Assembly: GCA_012034615.1 (NCBI GenBank)
Contig: JAAUPA010000008.1
Location: 1-45,541, forward strand
From: Leptolyngbyaceae cyanobacterium CSU_1_4
Lineage (GTDB): Bacteria; Cyanobacteriota; Cyanobacteriia; Elainellales; Elainellaceae
Direction of reading: 5' to 3'
Length of the DNA stretch: 45,541 nucleotides
Below, one piece after another: positions 26,649 through 35,726 of the stretch (position 1 is the first letter of the stretch; each line of letters begins with the position of its first letter). A program made the translations under genes and the position numbers. Under the pieces are notes generated by a model that did not search any database, was not told the DNA's origin, and was given only the letters and a program-made list of their open reading frames with translations.

Positions 26649-27548
26649 ATGTTTTTGGGAAACACTATGTTTTTTAAAGTCCCATACCTTAGAGCGATTC
26701 GAGAGTTAGAGCCACCTATGATGTTTTCCAAGTTCAAACCATCTATTCTTCGTACTATTCTTGACAAAAAGAGCAACCGCCCTAGCCTCCTTTTCTTCGG
26801 AATGATGATCCTGCTGACCGCTTGCGGCAAGCCTTCTCCCACCGCCGCCCCCACTTCGTCACCGAACTCCGTTGATTTTTCCTCCCCCATCCCTGGCTTG
26901 GCTGCGGCAAAACCAAGCGCTAGCCCAACTTCTGCGGATAGCCTGCTCATCTCAGATAAAGCCATGGGTGCAGCTCAGTTAGGGATGAGCTTTGGAGATT
27001 TGAAGAAAGCGCTAGGCACTGGTGTCGAGTTTGTGGTGCAGTCACCCTTTATTGTCGATTTTGATGCGATCGCAGTTCAGCGATCGGGAGAAGTTCAGTA
27101 CTATATTTTGTACTTAGCCAAGCAGCCCTTTACAGATACCGACACGATTCAAGGCTTGCTGACCAAAAACCCAAAGTTTTTAACCGCCGCAGGAATTGGG
27201 GCAGGCAGCACTTTAGCGAAAGCAGAACAGGCATACGGCAAAGCGACCTTGTCTTACAATACTCAAAACGAGTCTAGAGAATATGCCCGGTTTGAGCGCC
27301 AGCCCGCCAATAATATTTCTTTTGCAACGGGCAATGGTTCTAGCAAGGCAGCGGGAATTTATCCTTCTCCTACGGGCGAGTACAATGAAACTCAAAAATT
27401 TAAGGAAGATGCCAAAATTGAATCAGTGCTTGTGGTTTGCTTAACCGAAGCTTGTGCTCCTCCCTCTCCTAGCTCAGAATCTCCTGGTTCAGCATCTCCT
27501 AGCCCAGTCGCTTCCCCCACTGTTCTCAGCCCCTTACCCACTCCTTAA
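26649..27548 (+). CDS. Putative lipoprotein
   Basis: I do not recognise a named family. The protein has a lipoprotein signal with lipobox LLTAC (LLFFGMMILLTACGK), then a Ser/Pro/Thr-rich stretch. A globular domain of about 170 residues follows (LGMSFGDLKKALG...FDAIAVQRSGEVQYYILYL), and a proline/serine-rich tail closes it. A better start may be ATG 26718 (MMFSKFKPS), which shortens the region before the signal. It is six bases from the end of rsmI and may be cotranscribed with it and the LapA-like gene. Confidence 0.75.
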   Translation: MFLGNTMFFKVPYLRAIRELEPPMMFSKFKPSILRTILDKKSNRPSLLFFGMMILLTACGKPSPTAAPTSSPNSVDFSSPIPGLAAAKPSASPTSADSLLISDKAMGAAQLGMSFGDLKKALGTGVEFVVQSPFIVDFDAIAVQRSGEVQYYILYLAKQPFTDTDTIQGLLTKNPKFLTAAGIGAGSTLAKAEQAYGKATLSYNTQNESREYARFERQPANNISFATGNGSSKAAGIYPSPTGEYNETQKFKEDAKIESVLVVCLTEACAPPSPSSESPGSASPSPVASPTVLSPLPTP

Positions 27549-27553
27549 ATGCC

Positions 27554-27760
27554 ATGGCTAAGTTTCTGACGGCTCTGATTTTTGCAGTGTGGATTGTGGC
27601 GATCGCCCTGATCTCAGTTCAAAATGCGACACCAGTAGCGCTGAGATTTTTGATATTTGAGTCGGTACAAATTCCAGTCGGGATGATTTTGGCGTTGAGT
27701 GCGGGGCTCGGCATGGTGGGGATGGCGATCGCGCTGCCTCTGCTACGATGGTCTAAATAA
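27554..27760 (+). CDS. LapA-like (DUF1049) small membrane protein
   Basis: A 68-residue protein with two hydrophobic spans (FLTALIFAVWIVAIALISVQ and MILALSAGLGMVGMAIALPL) joined by NATPVALRFLIFESVQIPVG. This is the pattern of the lipopolysaccharide-assembly LapA/DUF1049 family. It begins six bases after the lipoprotein gene. Its role in cyanobacteria is not established. Confidence 0.8.
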   Translation: MAKFLTALIFAVWIVAIALISVQNATPVALRFLIFESVQIPVGMILALSAGLGMVGMAIALPLLRWSK

Positions 27761-27882
27761 AAGCTCCTTAGCCCCAATGCTTTAGCGCTAGCGCCTTAAA
27801 GGGGTCATCAAGGGGGCGGCTTGAGGGAAGGAAGCGATCGCCCTGCCGATCTTCTCAATACTTCCAAAGATGGAAATTGGAG

Positions 27883-28559
27883 CTAAGAAGCGACTCGTTC
27901 TCCAACAGACGGCGTAGTAGTAGGTGGATTGGCGCTCATCCGGTGGGCAACAGTTGGCACCGAAATAGCTGGAGTTCCAGGGGCAAAATGCTGCTCAATC
28001 AGGGCTGGAATAGCTTTGGGTGAAATTTTGGTGTAGCGAGTTTTGTCAGGCATCACTAAATTGGGACCGGCTTTGCACCGCTTCATGCAGCCTGTGCCTT
28101 TGACGATGACTTGATGGGTTAAGCCCTGTTCTTGAATGGCAGCTTGGAGGGCGGTGCGATCGCTTTTGCACCCAACTTGCAGCAGTCTGACTTTTGACAA
28201 ACTAAAATAGTTTCGGGTTTCGCGGGCTGGGGTGCCGTGGCTGGCGAAGCTACGACCGGAGCTAGCGTTAGAGGACGAGGAACCGTTAAGCTTTCGACGA
28301 TCGTTAAACTTTCTGCCTTGAGCTTGACTTGCCCAGTCATGGGGTTGACCTGACACGTCCCTGTCACCTGAATCCATGCGCCAGGAACGAGGCGCTGCGA
28401 GCGCAAGTATTTTGAGAGCTTGATGCGGTGCTCGCTGGTACTGGCTAATTGAATGTACTTGAACTTACCGCGATCGTCGTCGGCATAGTCCAAAAATCGT
28501 CCTTCCAGTGCAAATGAGGTTCGCATGGCTCGATTTTGAATCGCTTCGTATTTACCCAT
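27883..28559 (-). CDS. Thioredoxin-like [2Fe-2S] ferredoxin domain protein, one frame error
   Basis: The protein has two parts. The N-terminal part (about residues 1-110) reads FALEGRFLDYADDDRGKFKYIQL, with an OB-fold-like run. The C-terminal part is a thioredoxin-like [2Fe-2S] domain with cysteines in ILVCQKSDCCK and GTGCMKRCKAGPNLVM. The frame breaks in TTTT at 28164-28167 (plus strand): one more base gives KLGAKSDRTALQAAIQEQGL. The joined protein is about 225 residues. I chose ATG 28559 (MGKYEAIQNRAMRTSF); codons above it look unrelated. The family is common in cyanobacteria and probably carries electrons, but no partner is known. Confidence 0.82.
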
Positions 28560-28718
28560 GGCGATTAAGCTATTGAGAATATTATTCAATAATGACTTTC
28601 TTAACTTACTGCATTGGGTCGCCATTTGCAAATTATTTTCGTTAAGCTAGGCGAGCAGCTTTGTCAAAGTTAATTTTTCTAGATATTAAATTTAGAGGCA
28701 AGGTTAATTTGAGCCGCA

Positions 28719-29315
28719 CTACCTCTGTTTAAGCTGCTGGTGTAGCAGGAGCCCCAAATCCTCAAGGGTTTTGGGGCTAAAGTCTTCGATGCACCGAGTC
28801 ATGTCTACATTAAACTGCTGCATAAAATCGTCGCACAAGATAATCTGCCAATCGAAGCCGCACAGGTCGGTCCATCGAAGATCTTCTTCTAGGCGATCGC
28901 TGGGCAGTAGTTTTCCTGGCTCAATGCCCGAGTACGTTTCGAGGCGGGTATAGAGAAAATTGACCACGGGATAGGCGATCGGGCGAGACCTGCAAAAAGA
29001 CTCAAACCATTCACTGAGTCCTAAGGTTGGGCGATGGCGCAACGACTGTTTTACCTGGCGCCGCATGGCTAAATTTGGGCTCAGGATGTCGTAGTTTTTA
29101 AGACTCAAGAAAAGATTTTTAAACCGATGCCACATAACCGTTAAAAAAGTTGCCCAATTTTTAGGCTTGAACCAGCTTCGTCTGTTCTTTTTAGTGTTCC
29201 CAGACAGTTGTTCTTCTCTCGAATGAAGGGCAGAAGAGCTTCGAGAACTGCTGCGAAGGGTAGGAGCGGAAAATTTTGCCGAGTCTTTTGCCGAGTCTTT
29301 TTTAGAGGACATCAT
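28719..29315 (-). CDS. Possible acyl-carrier-like (DUF1493-like) protein
   Basis: The N-terminal 60 residues are polar and rich in Ser and Lys, including a repeated KDSAKDSAK encoded by a 12-bp tandem repeat near 29275-29300. The C-terminal half (VVNFLYTRLETYSGIEPGKLLPSDRLEEDL...FNVDMTRCIEDFSPKTLEDLG) resembles the DUF1493 acyl-carrier-like fold. I see no clear DSL phosphopantetheine site. The match is a guess from pattern alone. It lies about 160 bases upstream of the ferredoxin-like gene on the same strand. Confidence 0.6.
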   Translation of the reverse strand: MMSSKKDSAKDSAKFSAPTLRSSSRSSSALHSREEQLSGNTKKNRRSWFKPKNWATFLTVMWHRFKNLFLSLKNYDILSPNLAMRRQVKQSLRHRPTLGLSEWFESFCRSRPIAYPVVNFLYTRLETYSGIEPGKLLPSDRLEEDLRWTDLCGFDWQIILCDDFMQQFNVDMTRCIEDFSPKTLEDLGLLLHQQLKQR

Positions 29316-29373
29316 TCGGAGGGATTTTCTATAGGTACAGAGAAATTAAACGAAAGATAGTCGCAATCTTAGA

Positions 29374-29520
29374 GGATGTTTTAAAGGGGTCAAAGCATTT
29401 TACACTCGCCCCTCCACCCTCCATTTTTGGGGGCTTTCGAGCTCATTCTGCTTCAAAGTTCCCAAAAATTGGGGAATTTAGGGGGCAGATCGGGTCACAA
29501 TCTGTACCTTTAAAACATCC
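29374..29520. mobile_element. MITE-like palindromic element, 147 bp
   Basis: Terminal inverted repeats are perfect: GGATGTTTTAAAGG (29374-29387) and CCTTTAAAACATCC (29507-29520). The interior also pairs in part: CGCCCCTCCACCCTCCATTTTTGGG against the complement of CCCAAAAATTGGGGAATTTAGGGGGCAG (shown here in pieces near 29408 and 29461-29486). It has no coding capacity. The left arm matches the half element at 8503-8560, and the interior resembles the element at 12775-12915. Confidence 0.75.
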
Positions 29521-29608
29521 TTTTAATCTATGAGAACTGATTGATAGAGGGCTGATCGATGATGGCTTAACAGAATGAAAGCATTTTTTTGATTATTTTG
29601 AGCCTGGC

Positions 29609-29628
29609 TTTCACAAATTTCCACAAAC
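29609..29628. repeat. Short imperfect direct repeat across the aroA stop codon
   Basis: On the minus strand TTTGTGGAAA is followed directly by TTTGTGAAAG. The aroA stop TGA (plus-strand TCA, 29611-29613) is in the second unit. The repeat is short and has two differences, so it is weaker than the others. Confidence 0.6.
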
Positions 29629-30984
29629 CTGTTGCAAGGTGTTAACAAAGGTGGGATACGAGACGGCGGCAGCTTCGGCGCGGTGAATGGTGGTGATGCC
29701 CTGGGCGACCAGAGCGGCGATCGCCAAACTCATGGCAATCCGATGATCGGTATCGCTATCGACTTCTGCGCCGATCAGGGCAGTGCCGCCGATGATTTCC
29801 AGTCCATCGGGTCGCTCGGTCACGTTAGCCCCCATTTTGGTTAGTTGAGTGGCCATCACAGCAAGGCGATCGCTTTCTTTAACTCGCAGTTCTGCGGCAT
29901 TGCGAATGACCGTTGTTCCCTGTGCCAAGCTTGCCGCTACCGCCAGAATGGGGATTTCATCGATCAGGCGCGGAATGAGTGCTTCTCCAGAAATGGTGCA
30001 GGCTTTGAGAACGCTCGATCGCACCCGCAAGTCGGCAACAGGCTCTCCGGCAACCTCCCGCTGATTTTCCCAGGTGATATCAGCTTCCATGGCTGTCAGC
30101 ACATCTAGGACTCCGGTGCGAGTGGGATTGACTCCCACATTTTGAATGAGTAAATCTGACCCGGGCACCAGGGATGCGGCAACCAGCCAAAATGCTGCCG
30201 AGCTAATGTCTCCGGGCACAATCACAGACTGTCCGAACAGACTTGCCCCTCCTATGACGGTAACGCTACAGGTTTCGGGGTCAACGGTTAGATTTGCGCC
30301 AAATGCCCGCAGCATTCGTTCGCTGTGGTCGCGCGAGAGGGAGGGTTCAGTCACCGTGGTTGCGCCTTCAGTCAGTAGCCCTGCGAGCAAAATGCAGGAT
30401 TTCACCTGGGCAGAGGCGATCGGCGAATGAAAATGAATCGGCTTGAGAAATTGCCCCTGGACTGCAAGCGGTGCGTAGCCCCCTGTGCGGCTCCAAATTT
30501 GGGCACCCATTTGTTGAAGCGGATGAATAACCCGAGACATGGGGCGCGATCGCAGGGAAGCATCGCCTGTGACGGTAAAAAATCGTTGCGGTTGAGAAGC
30601 CAATAGCCCCAACATGAGCCGCATGGTCGTGCCGGAGTTGCCTGCCTCTAAAATATTAGCGGGTTCTTGCAATTGCCCTAAGCCAATGCCCTGCACCGTC
30701 ACTCGCTCACTGTTTAGCTCCGAAATGGTTGCGCCCATTGCCCGAAAGCAGTTTGCCGTACTTTGGGGATCTTCGCCCAGCAGCAAGCCCTGAATTTGAG
30801 TTTCGCCTTGGGCGATCGCGCCTAGCATCAGCGCCCGATGGGAAATAGATTTGTCGCCAGGAACCTGAATCTGACCTGATAGCCCAGTGGGAGAGGGGGC
30901 GATCGTTAAGGTGTGATGCGTTTCAGTGCAATTAAGAGAGACAGTGGCAGCCATTGGAATAGACTTGACAAAGGGGGCGCTCAA
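29611..30984 (-). CDS. aroA: 3-phosphoshikimate 1-carboxyvinyltransferase (EPSP synthase)
   Basis: AroA joins shikimate-3-phosphate and phosphoenolpyruvate in aromatic amino acid synthesis. The active-site motifs are [73 protein letters not shown] and [13 protein letters not shown]. Met 11 (ATG 30954) is an alternative start. The protein is of normal length (about 447-457 residues). It is transcribed divergently from the gene at 31014, so the promoters share at most about 60 bases. Confidence 0.97.
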   Translation of the reverse strand: MSAPFVKSIPMAATVSLNCTETHHTLTIAPSPTGLSGQIQVPGDKSISHRALMLGAIAQGETQIQGLLLGEDPQSTANCFRAMGATISELNSERVTVQGIGLGQLQEPANILEAGNSGTTMRLMLGLLASQPQRFFTVTGDASLRSRPMSRVIHPLQQMGAQIWSRTGGYAPLAVQGQFLKPIHFHSPIASAQVKSCILLAGLLTEGATTVTEPSLSRDHSERMLRAFGANLTVDPETCSVTVIGGASLFGQSVIVPGDISSAAFWLVAASLVPGSDLLIQNVGVNPTRTGVLDVLTAMEADITWENQREVAGEPVADLRVRSSVLKACTISGEALIPRLIDEIPILAVAASLAQGTTVIRNAAELRVKESDRLAVMATQLTKMGANVTERPDGLEIIGGTALIGAEVDSDTDHRIAMSLAIAALVAQGITTIHRAEAAAVSYPTFVNTLQQVCGNL

Positions 30985-31013
30985 TATCCTACCCCATCCC
31001 TCGGTCTTTACCT

Positions 31014-31505
31014 ATGCTGACTCAGCACCGTCTTCCAGTCTGTCTTTCCTTGCTTTCGTTTGATTTGCCCGTGTGGTCAGTGGTTGAAACCAACGCCACC
31101 CTCTATCAGAAAGACTCGGAGCATTTTCATCTTTTGTTAACCGAACCCTTGGTGATGGATGGATGGCAGCCGCCAGAGCAGGCAGATTTGGCATCGCCCC
31201 CCACCCCGCGATTGTTGTGGCTAGAGCTTTCGCCCTACCGCGTCATTATGACCATGCAAGGCAACGGACGATTTAGCTATCGGCACTATTGGGAGCAAGG
31301 CGTTTATGGAGTCAGCCGCTATTGGCTGCAAGCCGCATCTTCAGTGCGAAAAGACCAGTTTCAACTGCGCAACTATACTCGTAGCCTTGCTCTAGAGGGT
31401 CAGAATTTGCCGAATCATCTGCGGGTTGAATACGAGCTGTGGTCAAACAAAGTGCAGGTGGGGCATTACGTCATGAATGTTGATATCGAGGCTGATCGCG
31501 GGTGA
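31014..31505 (+). CDS. Conserved hypothetical protein
   Basis: I do not recognise this 163-residue protein. It is rich in aromatic residues and looks mostly beta (LLWLELSPYRVIMTMQGNGRFSYRHYWEQG, then RVEYELWSNKVQVGHYVMNVDIE). It has no signal peptide or membrane span. It is divergent from aroA. Its stop codon TGA at 31503-31505 begins the second unit of a 10-bp tandem repeat (TGATCGCGGG at 31493, TGATCGCAGG at 31503). Confidence 0.65.
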   Translation: MLTQHRLPVCLSLLSFDLPVWSVVETNATLYQKDSEHFHLLLTEPLVMDGWQPPEQADLASPPTPRLLWLELSPYRVIMTMQGNGRFSYRHYWEQGVYGVSRYWLQAASSVRKDQFQLRNYTRSLALEGQNLPNHLRVEYELWSNKVQVGHYVMNVDIEADRG

Positions 31506-31512
31506 TCGCAGG
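31493..31512. repeat. 10-bp tandem repeat across a stop codon
   Basis: TGATCGCGGG is followed directly by TGATCGCAGG, one base different. The stop of the 31014-31505 gene is the TGA of the second unit. A third partial unit, TGAATGAGG, follows. Confidence 0.8.
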
Positions 31513-31717
31513 TGAATGAGGCACAAGCAAGGGCGATCGCCTGCTTGGTTCCGGTAATTTATGGCAATTTCTGTTACAGTGAATTGCTACCCGCACATTC
31601 CGGTCTGCTGCGGTCGCCAGATAATTTGGTTTATCAGCAAACTACACATTTATCGCTCTTAGACTGGCCCCAATCGTTCGATTTGGGATAGGGGCATTAC
31701 TCGGAGCAACTTAATTC

Positions 31718-33034
31718 ATGGAATTTTCAGATCTCGGTCTTGCGGCCGATCTTCTTCGCGCTGTGGCGGATCAGGGCTACACCGAACCCACTCCCATTCA
31801 ACAGCAAGCGATTCCTGCGGTTTTGGCAGGAAATGACGTTTTTGCGAGTGCCCAAACTGGAACAGGAAAAACAGCGGGGTTCACGCTGCCAATGCTGCAA
31901 CTTTTAAGCGCGACTCCACCGCACAAAGTCCAGCGCACGCCTCGCGCCCTGATTTTGACTCCGACGCGGGAGCTAGCCGCTCAAATTGGCGATAGTGTTA
32001 AAACCTACGGCAAGCATTTACCGCTGCGATCGGCGGTGGTTTACGGTGGAGTCGGCATTGTGCCACAAATTCAGGCGCTGCGGCGCGGTGTGGATATTGT
32101 CATTGCCACGCCGGGTCGGTTGTTGGATCATCTAGGACAACGGACGCTGGATCTTTCCCAAATTGAAATTTTGGTGTTGGATGAATGCGATCGCATGTTA
32201 GACATGGGCTTTATCCACGACATTCGCAAAGTGTTAGCAGCATTGCCTAAATCTCGACAAACGCTGATGTTCTCTGCCACGTTCTCAAAGGTGATTCAAC
32301 AGCTTGCCAATACGCTGCTTAAGAATCCTACTTTGATTGAAGTGGCTGCTCGTAACACCGCCGCAGAGCGGGTTGAACAGGTGGTGCATTTAGTCGATCG
32401 CGATCGCAAGCGCGAGTTGCTGGCCTACATGATTAGTTTCCACAATTGGCAGCAGGTTTTGGTGTTTACCCGCACCAAACACGGTGCTAACCGTTTAGCC
32501 GAGCAGTTGAGCCAAGACGGGCTGAGAGCTGCCGCCATTCACGGCAACAAAACTCAGGCTGCGCGTACCCGTGCGCTCAATGATTTTAAGCTAGGCAAGG
32601 TGCGGGTCTTAGTCGCCACTGACGTTGCCTCTCGCGGAATTGACATCGATCAACTGCCCCACGTTGTCAACTTTGAACTGCCCCATGTGCCCGAAGACTA
32701 CGTGCATCGCATTGGGCGAACCGGGCGTGCAGGCTGTGGAGGCAAGGCGGTTTCTTTGGTTTGTGGAGAAGAAAGTCCGCTGTTGAAAGGCATTGAGCTG
32801 TTGCTCAATCAAACCCTTGCCAAGATTGTGGTTCCAGGATATGAGCCGAAGAGCTCAGCCCCAGCGGAGCCGGAAAAACGCCAGCGATCGAATCAAGGAC
32901 GGGGTGGTCAAGGGACAAAATCCAATTCCCAATCGGCACCCAAGCCCCAATCTTCCAAGCCTCAAGATCCACCAACACGCAGTAAAAAGCCCGTTTCGGC
33001 AAGTCGTGCCCGCAAGCGGCTTCGGAGTGCCTAG
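31718..33034 (+). CDS. RhlE-type DEAD-box RNA helicase with DECD motif II
   Basis: This is an ATP-dependent RNA helicase of two RecA domains. Motifs in order: Q motif ([14 protein letters not shown]), I (AQTGTGKT), Ia ([10 protein letters not shown]), GG, Ib (TPGRL), II ([10 protein letters not shown]), III (SATFS), IV (VLVFTRTK), V ([11 protein letters not shown]) and VI ([10 protein letters not shown]). Motif II is DECD at residues 155-158, in place of DEAD. A basic, low-complexity tail (about residues 360-438) follows, as in other RhlE proteins. Start ATG 31718. The 200-base leader holds small inverted repeats near 31668-31695; leader control is plausible but not shown. Confidence 0.93.
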   Translation: MEFSDLGLAADLLRAVADQGYTEPTPIQQQAIPAVLAGNDVFASAQTGTGKTAGFTLPMLQLLSATPPHKVQRTPRALILTPTRELAAQIGDSVKTYGKHLPLRSAVVYGGVGIVPQIQALRRGVDIVIATPGRLLDHLGQRTLDLSQIEILVLDECDRMLDMGFIHDIRKVLAALPKSRQTLMFSATFSKVIQQLANTLLKNPTLIEVAARNTAAERVEQVVHLVDRDRKRELLAYMISFHNWQQVLVFTRTKHGANRLAEQLSQDGLRAAAIHGNKTQAARTRALNDFKLGKVRVLVATDVASRGIDIDQLPHVVNFELPHVPEDYVHRIGRTGRAGCGGKAVSLVCGEESPLLKGIELLLNQTLAKIVVPGYEPKSSAPAEPEKRQRSNQGRGGQGTKSNSQSAPKPQSSKPQDPPTRSKKPVSASRARKRLRSA

Positions 33035-33075
33035 ACGATCGCTCTGAAAGCTCTACCAAGCGCGCACTGTGCAAA

Positions 33076-33139
33076 GATATTCTGCAAAAAATCTGCAAAA
33101 ATATTCTGCCAGATATTCTGTAGAAATACCCTGTAAAAA
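33076..33139. repeat. Degenerate 12-14-bp tandem repeat after the helicase gene
   Basis: About five units of the type GATATTCTGCAAAA follow one another with changes, beginning about 40 bases after the helicase stop and ending just before the next gene's RBS region. Unit edges vary. Confidence 0.75.
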
Positions 33140-33156
33140 CAGCGAGGACTTCAACC

Positions 33157-33384
33157 ATGTGGCGGGTGATTATTCAGTGTTCGGCAGAAAGCTGGGCGAC
33201 TCATGCCAAAGCATTCAAGGCGATGGCGATTAAATATCCTGGCGAGGCGATCGCCTCTAAAAAAATGAAAGGGGATGAGCGTCGCATTATGGAATATCGG
33301 CTAGAAAATGTGGGCGATGCAGAAGATTTTGTGGCAGAGTGCATGACGCTAGAGGGATTTCTTGCGGCATTTGAAGCGCTCTAA
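33157..33384 (+). CDS. Small hypothetical protein
   Basis: I do not recognise this 75-residue protein. It reads MWRVIIQCSAESWATHAKAF and ends DAEDFVAECMTLEGFLAAFEAL, with a likely beta-alpha-beta layout. It has no signal or membrane span. It sits between the helicase and the HEPN-like gene on the same strand, with over 200 bases to the latter. Confidence 0.55.
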   Translation: MWRVIIQCSAESWATHAKAFKAMAIKYPGEAIASKKMKGDERRIMEYRLENVGDAEDFVAECMTLEGFLAAFEAL

Positions 33385-33591
33385 AAATGAAGCCTTTTTG
33401 AAACGTAGCTTCTCAATCAGTAAGGCTGTGCCAGTTTGTGTGCTGATGCCAGTTGTCACCCCAGTTCTAGGGCTGATGCCAGTTCTACCCTGTGTCAATC
33501 TTAGAACTGCGCTAAACTTGCTCATGGCTGCGGACGATCGCCCCCATATAAGGGTTAGAGACAAGGTTTAGAGAGATGGGGCGCGAAGCAG

Positions 33592-33990
33592 ATGGAACTG
33601 AAACGAGAAATTTCGAGGGTGCTCTACCTCGCCATTCGGGAGAAATATGAGCGCGGCTGGTATCGAGATGCAATTTTAGCGGCGATTACTTGTTTAGAAA
33701 ACTGCATTCGGGAAAAGGCAAACTTTGAGCGAGATCAGATTTTGATCAATCCTGAAAGTTGCTTTCATCGGGCATTTGGAAATATTGATCCACTGATTAA
33801 GATTAACGAGAGAACGGCGATCGCCCATTTGTACGAACAGCAAGGGTTTGCCCAAATTGTGTTGGGTATTCATCAAGGCATTCGGACTCCCCGCATTCAT
33901 GGAGAACTGTGTGACGACGAAAAAACGACCAATACGATTATTGTCTTTATTGATTATTTAATTCAACGAATTCAAGCGGCAAACGGATGA
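33592..33990 (+). CDS. HEPN-like (TIGR02391/Ymh-type) protein
   Basis: The protein has 132 residues and is helical. The front reads YERGWYRDAILAAITCLENCIREKANFERDQI; the back reads GFAQIVLGIHQGIRTPRIHGELCDDEKTT. This is the layout of the TIGR02391 family, where the conserved R-x4-H (here R-T-P-R-I-H) is a HEPN RNase-type motif. Such proteins occur in defence and toxin settings but also elsewhere. No clear antitoxin is next to it; the 75-residue gene upstream is about 200 bases away. Its stop overlaps the convergent DUF2809 gene by 19 bases. Confidence 0.65.
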   Translation: MELKREISRVLYLAIREKYERGWYRDAILAAITCLENCIREKANFERDQILINPESCFHRAFGNIDPLIKINERTAIAHLYEQQGFAQIVLGIHQGIRTPRIHGELCDDEKTTNTIIVFIDYLIQRIQAANG

Positions 33991-34358
33991 ACCATTTTTT
34001 GGCGCAACCATTTTAGCCCCAGCCAACCTAGAAAACTGCCCACCGCGTAGGGTGGAAAATCTGACAGTGTAAACGTGTTTCCTAAAACGATTCGTCCTAG
34101 CCAAGTAGCGCGAATGCTTTGTAGAAAAGGCGGTTGCCAGAGTTGAAGCAGTTCGCCAACGCAGGACGCGACACAAACCCATACCGCAATTTTTACCAGC
34201 GAGGCACGAGGATAGAAGAACGAAGCGATCAACATTAAAAGAACTTGATAAGCCAGACTGCCGATGATATCTTGCAACAACGGTATTCCTAAACCCGTGG
34301 AAAAACGCACGCTGTAGCCTAGCGGAATAATCAGAACAATGCTAATTAAAAAGTGCAA
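33972..34358 (-). CDS. DUF2809 membrane protein
   Basis: A 128-residue integral membrane protein with about four spans. The signature part ELLQLWQPPFLQSIRATWLGRIVLG, then the FTLSDFPPYAVGSFLGW ending, fits the DUF2809 family. Function is unknown. It lies 17 bases after the GH10-like hydrolase gene on the same strand, so they may be cotranscribed. Confidence 0.75.
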   Translation of the reverse strand: MHFLISIVLIIPLGYSVRFSTGLGIPLLQDIIGSLAYQVLLMLIASFFYPRASLVKIAVWVCVASCVGELLQLWQPPFLQSIRATWLGRIVLGNTFTLSDFPPYAVGSFLGWLGLKWLRQKMVHPFAA

Positions 34359-34375
34359 TCCGGTAGGCTTTATAG

Positions 34376-35683
34376 TTAGATTGCTGCATTGGGATTTTTT
34401 GCCAATAGGGGACGGAGAGCGGGACGAGAAAACAAGGAACGAAAGGCAGACTGGCGATCGCTGAGCGGTTCATTACTTAAATTCCACATCGTCTCATAGA
34501 AAAAGAATGACACTCCGGCAAACCCTTGCCTACGAACTGCCTCAACCTGCTCCTGCACCTGTCGAATCGCCACCGGACGATCCTTCAACCCGGTTAAAAT
34601 GCCAACTCCAGTGGGAATATGCCTGCGTGCTTCTTGTACTTCTAGACGGGCTAGTTCATTCATCAGCCCGTTCACACTACTGGTATAAACTTGTAGCACT
34701 AACTCTTCCACCAAGCCTTCCCGCTCCCAACGGTGCCAATCTTGCAAATGTTTATTGAGGGCAAAGTCATAACGGTTGGGCGAGAGCGACACGACCACCT
34801 GTTCTTTTTGATCTTTAATGGCTCGAAATAGCTGACGCATAAAAACGGTAATCTTGTGGGCTCGCCACTTAATCCATTCTGGATCTTCAGCATTGTTGGG
34901 GGGCAGATTACCCCGGTGTTCTTGGCGATAGAGTTGTACGGTATAAGCATCGTAGCCGAACTCATTGGGTAAGCCAAAATGATCATCCAGTTGAATGCCA
35001 TCGATATCGTATTGGGTCACGGTTTCTAGAATCAAATCTTGAATGAATTGCTGCACTTCGGGCTGAAAAGGATTGAGCCACTTGCGTTGATAAATGCCTT
35101 CTTGCCAAATTTGTGAACCGTCGCGGCGTTGGGTCATCCAGTTGGGGTGGCGGCTTGCCAGTTCAGATTCGGCAGTGGTCATAAAGCCAAATTCAAACCA
35201 AGGAACGATCGCCAACCCACGACGATGTCCAATCTCAACCATTTCTGCTAAAGCGTCTCGCTGCTGGAGTCCGGGCGATCGCGGGTCAACCATTAAACCG
35301 TAAGTTTCTTGGGCGATCGCGCTGGGATATTGAGTATAGCCCCAGTTCCAAACTGCTGGATAAACCGTGTTAAATTTTAGTTGCGCCAGTTGGTTAAACG
35401 CTTGCCGAATGCCTGTTCGACTGAACATGACTTCGCTGTCTACATTAGTAAGCCATACACCCCGAATTTCTTGCAGGGTAGGTGTTAGGCGAGGACGAAT
35501 TGTGTCGGAAAACACAGGATTGCTGAATAGCAAAATGGCAACGAGGCTAGCCAAGAAAGAAATAAAATATGGGAATTTAGACCGGGATGGAGAGTACATG
35601 TTTAGGATGACAGAAATATAGTCTGAGAAAGAACTGCTTACACGACTATATTTCATGACGAAAGAATTGGATCTGGGTTGCAA
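34376..35683 (-). CDS. Family-10-like glycoside hydrolase (GHL10/DUF187)
   Basis: The protein has an N-terminal hydrophobic signal/anchor (FISFLASLVAILLFSNPVFS) followed by a TIM-barrel-like domain. It has EIRGVWLTNVDSEVMFSR, NTVYPAVWNWGYTQYPS, GLAIVPWFEFGFM, YDIDGIQLDDHFGLPNEFGYD, VVVSLSPNRYDFAL and GVSFFFYETMW. This is the GHL10 group, predicted to cut polysaccharide or peptidoglycan outside the cytoplasm. ATG 35656 or 35602 could also be the start. It follows the DUF6760 gene on the same strand by about 44 bases, so it may be at the end of the injection-system operon. That link is inference. Confidence 0.85.
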   Translation of the reverse strand: MQPRSNSFVMKYSRVSSSFSDYISVILNMYSPSRSKFPYFISFLASLVAILLFSNPVFSDTIRPRLTPTLQEIRGVWLTNVDSEVMFSRTGIRQAFNQLAQLKFNTVYPAVWNWGYTQYPSAIAQETYGLMVDPRSPGLQQRDALAEMVEIGHRRGLAIVPWFEFGFMTTAESELASRHPNWMTQRRDGSQIWQEGIYQRKWLNPFQPEVQQFIQDLILETVTQYDIDGIQLDDHFGLPNEFGYDAYTVQLYRQEHRGNLPPNNAEDPEWIKWRAHKITVFMRQLFRAIKDQKEQVVVSLSPNRYDFALNKHLQDWHRWEREGLVEELVLQVYTSSVNGLMNELARLEVQEARRHIPTGVGILTGLKDRPVAIRQVQEQVEAVRRQGFAGVSFFFYETMWNLSNEPLSDRQSAFRSLFSRPALRPLLAKNPNAAI

Positions 35684-35726
35684 AACTGGGATGCACTCAT
35701 TACACCTTGAGCACTACCGGTTTAAT

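Noticed and set aside
29632-30430. Plus-strand open frames within aroA
   Set aside because: They are antisense shadows of a gene with complete EPSP synthase motifs.
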